This document shows positions 1 through 11,500 of a DNA stretch of 18,090 bases, one piece after another. The first letter of the stretch is position 1. Each line of letters begins with the position of its first letter. The position numbers were made by a program, and so were the translations under genes. The notes beneath the pieces are model-generated. The model did no database searches, was not told the DNA's origin, and saw nothing but the letters and a program-made list of their open reading frames with translations. The DNA is from Baffinella frigidus (taxonomy: Eukaryota; Cryptophyceae; Cryptomonadales; Baffinellaceae). The DNA lies in contig MU646339.1 in NCBI GenBank assembly GCA_026770585.1, positions 795,285-813,374 on the forward strand, in the 5' to 3' direction.

Positions 1-125
1 GGTTTTGGGTTTGGGGTTTTGGGTTTTGGGTTTGGGTTTGGGTTTGGGGTTTGGGGTTTGGAGTTTGGGGTTTGGGGTTTGGGGTTTGGGGTTTGGGGTT
101 TGGGGTTTGATGTTTGGGGGTTGAG
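1..125. repeat. TTTGGGG/TTTAGGG-like array, NMD3 intron 17
   Basis: Irregular 6-8 bp units dominated by GGGTTTG. In NMD3 sense this is C-rich. It runs to the window edge; its degeneracy and G-rich strand at the left end argue against a true chromosome end. Confidence 0.9.
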
Positions 126-141
126 GGCTTAGGATCAAGAC

Positions 142-189
142 CTCGTCCTTGGTCTTGTGCATGGATTTGTATGCCCCGTCCTCCTCCTC
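142..189 (-). CDS. NMD3: NMD3 exon 17 candidate
   Basis: Sixteen codons, CACCAG|GAGGAG to GACGAG|GTCTTG, phase 0, encoding EEEDGAYKSMHKTKDE. It stands out as a non-repeat island inside telomere-like sequence. Its charged make-up fits the acidic linker after the basic segment of NMD3, but there is no diagnostic motif. The remaining exons should lie left of the window. Confidence 0.5.
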
Positions 190-2531
190 CTGGTGTGGGG
201 TTTAGGGTTTAGGGTTTGAAGTTCCGAGTTGAGGGCTTAGGGTTTAGGAGCTGCGATCCTCGTGTGCTATCTTTCTGAAGGAGGATAGATAGCACTGCCA
301 CGCCAGAGTGTTCGAGGGGGTCATTTTTTTAAAGCGCCTCAGGAAGCGCTTGTTGACTTTTGAAAACCATTGCCTTGAGGAGGAATTGACTTTTGGCGAC
401 CCCTTCCAAGACTCTGGCGTGGTGGTGCTTCTTCGATTTTTCAAAATCGGGCAGTTTGGGGCTTCTGGTTTGACTGCCTTAATGAGTGCACTCATCAAGG
501 CCTTGGAAGTCACTTCCAGGGAGCCTCCAGGTTTCGTGTTTCGTGTTTCATGTTTCATGTTTCGTGGTTAGGGTTTATGGGTTTCAACAAATTGTGAGGG
601 TGTGTAGTTACCTTGCCGAGTGTGCGGAGCCTCCAGACCCGTCTTGGGATTTCGGCTTTCGGTTTTCGGGAGCGGGGTTTCAGTTGCTTGATGTATCAGG
701 CAACTGGTATGGTGTGGTGATGCCTTGATGAGAGTCGCGGAGCTTCCACGCGCGGCAGCTGCGGTGTTCAATCAGCTTTTTTTCTCGGGCGCTACCCTAC
801 CTACACCCTATCAACCATGAGGGCATCGGGTTCATGGAATCAAGGCTTCGGGTTTGGGGTCTGATACATCAGGGGTAGGGTTCAGGAGGGCTGCCTTGAT
901 GAGTGCGCGGAGCTTCCAGGTTCGAGGTTCCGGGTTTCATGTTCCGTGTTTAGGAGTTTGTACCAAACGAGTGGGTTTATGGGTTTCAACAAATCGTGAG
1001 AGGTGTAGGGTTTGTTAATGCCTTGATGAGCGCCCGGAGCTTCCACGCGCGGCGGCGGCGGCGCTGCTCTGGATACACTTTTCTCCTCCGCTGGTTAACC
1101 CTACTCCCTAATCCCTAAACTTGAGCCCCTAAACCCTAAACCCCAAATCAGGTAGGTCAATTCGTCGAGGGACCCAGACGCGGTGCTCAAGGCAAGGAAC
1201 AGAGTAAAGACGGAAAAATAATCGCGTTTAGGTTTCCAGGTTTCGGATTTGTTGTTGCCTTGAGGGTCTAGTGGTGAAACAAATTATGAGGGTTTGGCGA
1301 TGCCTTGATGAGCGCGCGGAGCTTCCACGCGCGGCGGCGGCGGCGCTGCTCTGGATACACTTTCTTCACCAGAATCACGTCGGGGAGCTGCAGCTTCGGC
1401 CACTCCTGTTACAGAAGAGAGGTTAGGGGTTGTGGTTTGTGGTTTGAGGTTTGGGGGTTGGATACGCTTGGATACGCTTTCTTGGCCAGGACCAGGGTGA
1501 TGCAGCTTCGGCCACTCATTCAGTCCGGGCGAGATGTTCATTCAGTCCGGGCGAGGGGTTCATTCAGTCCGGGCGAGGGGTTAGGGGTTCAGGGTTCAGG
1601 GTTATGGAAGAGAGGTTGGGGTTTCAGGGATTTGTGGGACTTGGGGTGTGGGTGGGTTGTGGCTCTGGATACACTTTCTTCACCATAACCACGTCGGGGA
1701 TCTGCAGCTTCGGCCACTCCTGTTATGGTAGAGAGGTTAGAGTTGAGGGATTTGTGGGGGTTCGGGTGTGGGGTTTCGGGTGTGGGGTGTGGGGCGTGGG
1801 GTGTGGGGTTTGGTAGAACGGCAAGGTAAGGGTTTGCGGCAAGTCGCCATTATTCGGCAAGTTGCCATTATTTGGCACTGTTCATTCGCACCCCCGCATT
1901 TTGCAACTGAATGCAGAATTTACGGCAGGGCTTTCACATCTCAAGCCCTCTATGTACGCGTTAAGTTGACGTACAGAGAACATAAACGTAACGAAGTTAC
2001 GACGGCCGTCATAACTCCAACTAATTCAGTCTCTCCTAACCACAGAGCGGGCTACGAAGGATTTTTTGTCGGATTCTGACCAAGAACCGGTTAGAATATC
2101 CGTAGGACCAGCGTGTGTCCCTACGTATTGCCTACCGTAGGGTCCTATGGATTATTAATATATGGACTGTTCACGAAAGCCCTTCGTAGCCCGCTGTGTT
2201 ACGACCTCTACGTTCAGCTTCGGCAACGACAAAAACATTACTTTCTGGCAACGCTGAGTGTGGACCCGCACCTTTTGGTGGTCGGCCTCGATGTAGACGA
2301 CCGCGGACATAATAAATGGACGTTTTATGGTTTTGTGGGAAAGCCTGCAGGGAAAGCGTGCAGGTACGTGACCACTTGCTAACGTTGAGCGTGTTTCCTG
2401 GGCAATAATCCAATAATGGACTTGGGATCTATTCATGGGAGTAGCCTCGTGTGGCCGCACCTTTTGGTGGTCGGCCTCGTTGTAGACGGCCGCGGACAGA
2501 TCGTAGCCCATCACCGTGTCTCCAGACTGTC

Positions 2532-2562
<31 letters not shown>

Positions 2563-5500
2563 GGTTGTGGGTTCAGTGTCCAGTGTCCAGTGTCCAGTGT
2601 TGAGGGTGCAGGGTGCAGGGTGCAGGGTGCAGGGTGCAGGGTGCAGGGTGCAGGGTGCAGGGTGCAGGGTGCAGGGTGCAGGTTTCAGGTTTCAGGTTTC
2701 CTAACAGATCGTAGCCCATCACCGTGTCTCCGCACTGCCGAGAATGCGGCGATTCGTAAGACGCGGGGATGCCCCACACAGCGGGACTTCGAAGGGGTTT
2801 TGAATAACCCCTAAGCGATAAGACCTAGAACCCTATGGTAGGCAACCCGTAGGAACTCAGGGGGGGTTCCTACGGGTAAGTTAACGGAAACTCGGGCATT
2901 TCCTGCCCGAAAATTCCTTCGTAGCCCGCTGTGTGGCTTGGTACAAACCCGCGCAAACCCGGATGCGCGTGGGTTGTTTCTTCCCCGGAAATCCTCAGCT
3001 CGACATCAGGCTCGCTGACGACTCTTAAGTTGACATACCTGGAGAATGTTGCCGAGGTGGCACATTGTGCGGAACTGCTCGTCGTTGCTCCCGAGTCACT
3101 CGGGTTGGCCGACTATTCTCAAGTTGACATGCTGGGGTGTGAGGTACAAAACCGTCAACTTTAGAGCGGAAAAGAGCCCGGGCTCACCAACTTGGTGAGC
3201 CCAAAGAGAGTGTCCTTCGATACAGGGAGGGGTTTGACCTGAAGGATGTTGCCGAGGTGGCACATTGTGCGGAACTGCGTGTCGTCGCACTAACTCTTCA
3301 TAGTCCGTTAACGCTGCATAGTCCTCTAACTCTGCATAGTCCTCTAACTCTGCATAGTCCGCTAACTCTTCATAGTCCTTGACGTTTCCCCGATTTGCAC
3401 CATGAGGGGCTCGATTTTCGAGCCCCCCCCTGGTACAAACCGGCAATTTCCAGAGGGGCGATCTGGACCTGGAGGATTTTGCCGATGCCGAGGTGGCACA
3501 TTGTGCGGAATTGCGTGTCGTCGCATTAACTCTTCATAGTCCGTTAACGCTGCATAGTCCTCTAACTCTTCATAGTCCTTCACGTCCCCCCGGTTTGTAC
3601 CCCGAGGGGCTCGATTTCCGACCCCCCCCTGGTACAAGCCCGCGCAACCCCGGATGCGTTTGTGTACCTGGAGGATGTTGCCGAGGTGGCACATTGTGCG
3701 GTACTGCGCGACGTCGCACTAACTCTGCATAGTCCTCTAACTCTCTATAGTCCGTCACCGCTGCATAGTCCTCTAACTCTTGATAGTCCTTGGCTGACTG
3801 CTCTTAAGTTGACATACCTGGAGGATGTTGCCGAGGTGGCACATTGTGCGGAACTGCTCATCGTTGCTCCCGAGGTCGCGCGACCGTGCCACTGTCACCT
3901 CCGACTGCACGGGCGTTGCGGGTTAGAGCGAGAGAGAGAGAGGGCGAGAGGGAGGGAGGGAGGGAGGGAGAGAGGGAGAGAGGGAGGGAGGGAGAGCAGG
4001 GAGAGGGAGAGGGAGAGGGAGAGGGAGAGGGAGACTGTCACCTCCGACTGCACGGGGGTTGCGGGTTAGAGCGAGAGAGAGAGAGGGCGAGAGGGAGGGA
4101 GGGAGGGAGGGAGAGAGGGAGAGAGGGAGGGAGGGAGAGGAGGGAGAGGGAGAGGGAGAGGGAGAGGGAGAGAGAAAAAGAACGCGATACAGCGATACAG
4201 AGCGAGACAAAGCGAGAGAGGGAGAACGGGAGCAACGCGCGTCCGTGCCACTGTCACTTCCGACTGCACGGGGGTTGAGGGGTAGAGCGAGAAGGGGGGG
4301 GGGAGAGAGAGCGAGGGAGGGATGGAGAGAGGGAGGGAGAGAGAGGGAGAGCCACCGTCACGTCCAGACTGCCGCAGGGTTTAGGGGGGGTTGGGGTTCA
4401 GGGTTTGGAATGAGAGCGAGAGAGCGCGCGAGGGAGAGAGCGAGGGAGAGAGAGAGAGCGAGAGCGACAGCGAGAGAGCGCGAGAAAGAGAGAAAGCGCG
4501 AGAGAGAGACGCACCTGCATGACCTTGCCCGACGAGAGCCCCGTCGGCTCCGAGTCGATGACCTGTTGTAGGGATTAGGGATTAGGGATTAGGGTTTGGG
4601 GTTTGGGGTTTAGGGTTTGAGGTTTGGGGTTTGGGGTTTGGGGTTTAGGGTTTAGGGTTTAGGGTTCCTGGTTTCTGGTTGAGGGCTCCGGATTTGGGGT
4701 TTGGGGTGTAGGGTTGGGAGAAGACCGTGAACTCGATCATCTGCTTTGTCGTCATCAACGCCGCGCGAGGGTGCCTGTGGTTAGGGGGTAGGGTTTAGGG
4801 TTTAGTGGTTAGTGTAGGGTGTTTAGGGTTTAGGGTTTAGGGTTTAGGGTTTAGGGTTGAAGGTTTAGTCTTTCCCCTGCAAACAGAGAGAGACTTCCGG
4901 TTTAGGGTTTAGGGTTTAGGGTGGATAGAGTGGATAGGGTGTAGGTCGGGGGTTGTGTCTTTGGGTCAGGGTGTAGAGGGTCCAGGATTTGGGGTTTTGG
5001 GGGTCTGGGTTGACCTGGGTCATCAACGCCGGGCGCGGGTACCCGCGGTTAGGGATTAGGGTTTAGGATTTAGAGGTTCAGGGTTTAGGGTTTAGGGTTT
5101 AGGGTTTAGGGTTCAGGGTTTAGGGCTTAGGGTTTAGGGTTTAGGGTTGATAGGATGTAGGGGGGGGCCGGGTTTTATAGGGTATAGGGTCTTGGGGTTT
5201 GGGTCTTGGGTTTTGGGTTTCGCCCGATCGTGTCCCCTTCCTCCGGCCCGGTTCGTCAGCCGTGGGCCTCACGACCTCACAACCTCGGGGTTTCAGGGTT
5301 ATTTATGATTACCGGAAGAACATGTTGGAGCGGAGTTCGCCGCGCTTCATCGAGAAGGGCCCTAAACCCTAAACCCTGAACCCTACACCCTACACCCACC
5401 CTAAACCCTCGACGAGCTTCAGTCCTTACCGGAAGAACATGTCGGAGCGGAGTTCGCCGCGCTTCATGGAGAGGGGGTCGATGAGCTTCAGGGAGGTGGT

Positions 5501-8500
5501 CACCGCCGAGCACACCGCCAGCGGGCCCAGGTTGCCCATGCTGCATTAAGGAATCCACTTTAGACGTGATGGTTGGCAATCAAAAGTTGCCGTAATGGAA
5601 GAATCGCGTGAAAACGCGCGATTTCTCCAAAAGTCGACCCTAGCCTCCATTGGAGTTGACTTTAGCGATTGACCCCCTTCTCATCTAGCGTAGATGTAGT
5701 TAGCATCAGTATGGTCGTTGTTGGAATGCAGGGGATTGAGCTTGAGGGAGGTGGTCACCGCCGAGCACAACGCGAGCGGGCCCAGGTTGCCCATGCTGCA
5801 TCACCCAATATGTAGTCACTTAGCACCAGTTAATCCGGGAACAAATATTTTTCTTTCAAGCTGTCTGCCAACGAAAATTACTACACGAATGGTCACATGC
5901 TGCGGATGGAAGGGAAGCAAGCATCCGCATGAATCCGGTTTAAGGTATTCGGTTTAGGGCTTAGGGTAGGGTTTAGGGTTTAGGGTTCAGGGTTTAGGGT
6001 TTAGGGTTTAGGGTTCAGGGTTTAGGGTGAGACCAGACGAACTGCTGAGGGTGCACGATCAGGTCGTCCTTGTCTCACTCGGTTTGACAGACTATTCTCA
6101 AGTTGACATGCTGGGCGTGCGGTGCAAATCCGTCATTTTTGGAGCGGAAACCGTCACGGGAAGGGGGGGTTGAGAACAATCTGTTCCTGGAGCTGGACCC
6201 AGCATGAGCATAGGGTAGGGTAGGGTAGGGTAGGGTAGGGTAGGGTAGGGTAGGGTGCGGGTTGAGACCTGCCGAACTGCTTGGGGTGGACGAGGATGAG
6301 GTCGTCCTTGCAGATCGGCACCACTTCCACCTGGTTGCGGTTTAGGGGTAAGGGATGCGTGGTTAGGGGTTAGGGTTTGGGGTTTGGGGTTTGGGGTGAG
6401 GGTTTAGGGGTGAGAGTTTAGTGTTCAGGGTTTAGAGGTGAGGCTTTAGGGGTGAGACTTTAGGGGTGATAGTTGAGGGTTTAGGGCTGAGGTTGTGTGG
6501 CTCAGGGAACAGTGTTCAGAGATTTGAGTTTTTAGGGGGTATGATTCATGTTTCGTTCTTCAGATATTTTAGGTAAGTGTTCAGATATTTTTTGATTTAG
6601 GGGTGAGGGTTTACGGACCGAGAAGCAATGCTTGGCGTTGATCTTGTTGTTGTTGTAATCCTCGGAAATGAGCTTCTCGGACGCGCTCTTCAGCCGCGAG
6701 GGCACCACCGATGTCACGAAATCCTGCAGAAACGGTCAGGGTCAATCCAAACGGCGGGCTTCGCAGATCGGTCCGTTTATGTTCGTGATATTACCGATGA
6801 ATTGCTCGGTACAAAAAGACATGTTATGAACCAACATTTCGACTGGATGTTCGGCTTGAGAAGCCCGCTGTGTGGTCAGGAGAGACTAAATTCGGTGAAC
6901 TTATGACGTCGTACCGCAAAACCAGCTTGCCACCTCGAGAATAGTCCGTCAATCCGTGTAATGCAGAACCAGGCTATGTAGCTCTGCCTGAGTACTTTTT
7001 GGGCTGGCCTTTTGACCTCAACAGATTTCCTGCTCTAAATGTAGTTTATGGCGAGCCCAATGTTACTCAGGCAGAGCTACGCTGTGGGAAAGACAGACCT
7101 GGAACTTGAGGGCGTGGTGGCGGTGGAGGAAATAGAAGTCCACGCCGTCCGGCACCTGCGTCAGGAAAGCGTTAGGGTTTGGGGTTTGGGGTTTAGGGTT
7201 TAGGGTTTAGGGTTTGGGGTTTAGGGTTTAGGGTTTAGGGTTTGGGGTTTAGGGTTTAGGGTTTAGGGTTTGCTGTCGGACACTTTTCTCGAGCCAGTTG
7301 TGGTAGTCATGCACACATTCAATCCAGGGGACTCCGACGAAAACCTTACACACACGCTTCTGGGAGGCGACACGCGAGAGCAGAATGATGCCCTAGAGAG
7401 TCACCTACCCAGAGTCATATATCACCGAGTGTACCACGTATACGAAGATAAAAACTCTACGCAGGATTTCGAGCAATCTCATAGGCTAACGGACCAAAAA
7501 TGGGGTAGTTAGGCCTACGGAATTGCCTACCGTAGGCCGTAGGGCTCCTATGACCAAAAAGTCCTAGAATTTTGGCCCAAAAAGTCCTAGGATTTTGGCC
7601 TACAGTAGGAGGTCCTAGGCAATCCCACAGGCCTAACTACCCCATTTTTAGTCCGTTAGCCTATGAAATCCGCAACGAAGCGCGCCTCCTTGACAGAGAC
7701 AGTCTGCTGCTGGTAAACGCAGCAGAAAGCAGCTGCTGCTAACGCCTTTTTAGGGTGACCCCTCCTCGCTCGCCAGCGGACGGTCTGCTTGCGGGCCTTG
7801 TGATTGAGGATGAGCCTAAACCCTAAACCCTAAACCCTAAACCCTTAACCCTTAACCTTGTGCTTGAGGATGAGCTGCTCGAGGAGCACCTCGGTTTCTG
7901 ACTGTGTTACAGTTGACTGCCTTGTGACTGCCTTGTGACTGCCTTGTGACTACCTTCTGGCTGCTGACAGTTGACTGCCTTTTGACTGACTTGTGACTGC
8001 CTCGTGACTGCCAACCCTGGAGTCAAGTCAGATGCAAATCGGACCTTGAAAAGGTAAACTTTCGAGGGGATGTACTGCAAATCGCAGTACATCACCTTGA
8101 AAATCTACCCAAGAAAAGGTCCAATTTGCCTCTGAGTTCCCTGCAGGGTGGCTTCTGACTGCCTTCTAACTGCCTTCTGACTGCCCTCTGACTGCCTTCT
8201 GACTGCCTTTCGACTGCTGACTGGCTGCTGACTAGAAAGAAGCGCACCTCCTTGACTGACACGGTCTGCTGATGGGCCTTGTGCTTGAGGATCAGCTGCT
8301 CGAGGAGGAAGAAAGTGCGCTTGTGGTCCACCTTCTGCCGAACCTGCTCCAGAGAAATGCATTAGTGGATTGTGTATGCGCAGACTTTCTGCACTTTCGG
8401 GAATTATCGATTAGAGCGCAACGGCAAATGTTGACGGTGCCGCCACGAACCGTCCACTTTGGGCATCGCCCCCCCCCCTATTCGTGGCCAACCCCCCCCC

Positions 8501-11500
8501 CCCTTTCGTGGCCAACAGAAAACGTGAAGACCGCTCTACCATGCTGAGATGAGAATGATATCATCCGGGAACAAGTATTTTTCTTTTAAAAATGTGCATG
8601 AAAATTACTACATAAATGTTTCAGGACGTGACCTATGTGTAGTAATTTTCCTTGCCAGAATTTTAAAAGAACAATACTTGTTCCCGGATTAGATACGGGC
8701 GCAAAGGACGGACCTGGACGCAGGCGCGCCACGTGCTCTCGGCAGCCACCATGTGGCAGTTGTCGGTCAACAACATGTTTTTGTACCGAGCATTTCTAAA
8801 TTACTAACACGCACATAAATAATGGACTGATCTGCGACATAAATAATAATATAATACTAATTAGATTATTTATTATTATAAATAATATAATACTAATTCG
8901 ATTATTTAGTATGTGGCATGGAACTGATTCGGTGGGAAGCAGATGCGGGACGGACCTGGACGCAGGCGTACGTATACTACACCTCATATACGTATTTTAC
9001 TACACTTCATACACGCATTTCCCCTAAGTTGACACTCGGAACACGGGACGGACCTGAACGCAGGCGCGCCACGTGCTCTCGGCAGCCACCATGTGGCAGT
9101 TGGTGCACTGGAAGTTGTGGATCACCATCTCCACCACAAACACCTGCCGCGGATTTTGTCTGTCATTTCGACTGCTTTTGTTCGCGGATTTTGTCTGTCA
9201 TTTTGACTGCTTTACACACTGTCAATGCTTTACACACTAGCTGCTTTACACATGGTGACCGCTAGGCAGTTGGTGCACTAGAAGTTGTGGATCACCAACT
9301 CCACCGCAAACACCTCAACACCTGCCGCGGTGTGTGGGGGGGTCCTTTTGACTGCTTTACACCCGGTGGATGCTGTACAAACTGTAAATACTTGACACAG
9401 TGTAAATGATTTACACCGTGTAACTGTTTGACACACTGCAAATGCTTTACAACACCAGTTGTCGCCGCAACTAATTACAAACACCTCGTATGGCAAACAC
9501 CTGGTGCAATCGACCATTTAAAAATGAGTCAACCGACCACCCTACATCCGGAACCCTAGGCAGCTGCCTGGTGATGCGGCTGGTACAGCGCGCGGCTGAT
9601 TCGGTGTGAAGAAACCACCATGGGGACGCACACCACGTGGAGCGTTCGTACGACAGTTGAATCCTCCGGCAAGGTTTTGTATCGGGGCACTTACTGAACC
9701 GGAAAACTCCGTACCAGAGAAAGCCCGTAACCAGTCAACGGTGGAAGGGGCAAACGTGAGCCTCGTAACATGTTTGGATGAAGGTATGAGAGGCTCATAA
9801 CATGTTTGGGTGAAGGAGCCTCATAACATGTTGGGAGGGCTCGCAACCTGTTGGAGAATGACCCCCGAGAAGACCTCCTTCTGCACCGTCAGCTTCACCT
9901 GATTTGGGGGTTGGGATTTAGGGTTTAAGGTTTGGGGTTTGGGGTTGAGGGTTTGGGATTTGGGGTTTACGTTTTAGGGTTTGGGATTTGGGATTTGGGA
10001 TTTGGGATTTGGGGTTTAGGGTGTATGGTTAGGGGTTAGGGGTTAAGGGTTAGGGTCTAGGGTTTAGGGTTTCGGATTTAGGGGTTAGGGTCTAGGGTTT
10101 CGGATGCAGGGTTCAGGGTTTAGGGTTTAAGGTTTAAGGTTTAGGGTTGAGGGTTGAGGGGTTAGGGTGTATGGTTAGGGGTGCAGGGTTCAGGGTTTAG
10201 GGTGTATGGTTCAAGGTTTAGGGGATGAGGTGTAGGGTCAGGGGATAGGGTTTGGGACCTTGAGGCGCTTGGAGTGGGACTCGGTCCAGATGAACGACGC
10301 ATCGATCAGCTTCACCTAAGTAGCGGAAAGGGGTTAGTTGTAGTATACGTCCGTATATATGTACATAATATATGAACACATAGTATATTAGAGACCATAC
10401 ATATATGCCCATGACCCATAAGTAGTGTATCCACAGTAGGGCCGAGCGGGTGAAACAGCGTCCTTCTACTATTTGTACCACAAATCGGCCACTTTGGGAG
10501 AGAAATCACGGAAATCCCCCCACCGATTCGCCAAAAGTCAAATAGCGGGAATTGAGGTAGTGTGCGTGAGGCGCTTGGAGTGGGACTCGGTCCACATGAA
10601 GGAAATTTCATGGGGGAGGGGGTCAAAATTCACCTGTGAAATTTCGGGGGGGGGGCGAAATATCTACGAGCCCAAATGAACTGGGACAGAGCAAGGATTT
10701 GCCCCCCAGAGTGAGCGATGTCGGTGCTAACTTGCCAACTTCTGCCACTATTTCTTTGTTTTCAAATGGCCGGTAGACCTTGTTGAGGTAAAGAATTTGT
10801 GCAGTAGTTTCGTAGAACCAGTAAAGAATTCGTGTAGGAATTTTCGTGCATTCTCTGAGATGAGAGCGGGATGGGAAGAGACCACCAACCCTCACGGAAA
10901 GACTAAATCGTCGATTTTCACACCTCAGATTTACCTTGCCAGCCAGGCGAATTCGCCTGGTTGTGTTAACTTAAGTCCCAATCTTGGTACAAAATCAACT
11001 TTTGGGAACAGGTCGAAATCAATCGATTTGGTCCTTCCGTGAGGGTTGGTGGGACCTTGTTGAGGCCCTTGATGCGCTTGAGGCAGATAGAGAGGAGCTC
11101 CTTGCTCTCAGGCTGGCACGCGGCCCACGCTTTCGGCGGGTTCAGGTACCGCCCGCACGCCCGACAGCTCTGCTCGTGTCACGAAAGGAACGAATCAGGG
11201 GAAGCGTTTGTTGAATCAATTCTCGACGACACACGCATGAATCAATGAGGCAGAATTTGCCGAACTTGAACGAGGGAATCTGCGAAACTTGAACTAGCCT
11301 GAACCAGGCAGGCCGTGTACCGGGACAGAACCAATCCCAGCAGGGTGTGCCCCAGGAGCAGCTCGAACATAATCTACAGAAATGATTAATCAATGTCTTT
11401 CCTGAAAAACAATTCGTTACAATTTTGTTGCTTGTCCTGCCAACAAAACATACTACACACCACGCCAGAGCCTTCAAAGGGATCGCCAAAAGTCAAACCC

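Larger units (their letters stand above)
5944..6540. repeat. Telomere-like arrays and a GGGTA pentamer run, NMD3 introns 9-10
   Basis: TTTAGGG runs at 5944-6028, a clean GGGTA pentamer run at about 6210-6256, and a degenerate GGTGAG-TTTAG array at 6340-6540. Exon 10 lies between. Confidence 0.9.

Noticed and set aside
1-125. True chromosome end (telomere) at the left edge
   Set aside because: Repeats are degenerate, occur throughout the window and show the G-rich strand on plus at the left end and C-rich at the right end, the reverse of real ends. They lie inside introns.
1305-1816. Plus-strand open frames over the exon 16 region
   Set aside because: They are the antisense of NMD3 exon 16 and its echoes; the minus-strand reading matches the family.
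2551-2814. Open frame made of repeated Gly-Cys-Arg-Val-Gln units
   Set aside because: Translation of the GGGTGCA heptamer array; no independent sign of coding.
3290-3800. CRISPR-like array of 18-bp CATAGTCC repeats
   Set aside because: Units are contiguous and diverged with no unique spacers, and the locus is eukaryotic; it is a minisatellite.
3844-4571. Long Arg/Glu-rich and Ser/Leu-rich open frames on both strands
   Set aside because: They are translations of the GA-rich low-complexity tract in NMD3 intron 13 and stay open in several frames because of composition.
9264-9322. Second functional copy of NMD3 exon 6
   Set aside because: The in-frame reading reaches TAG after VFAVELVIHNF, and no donor follows in the right place.
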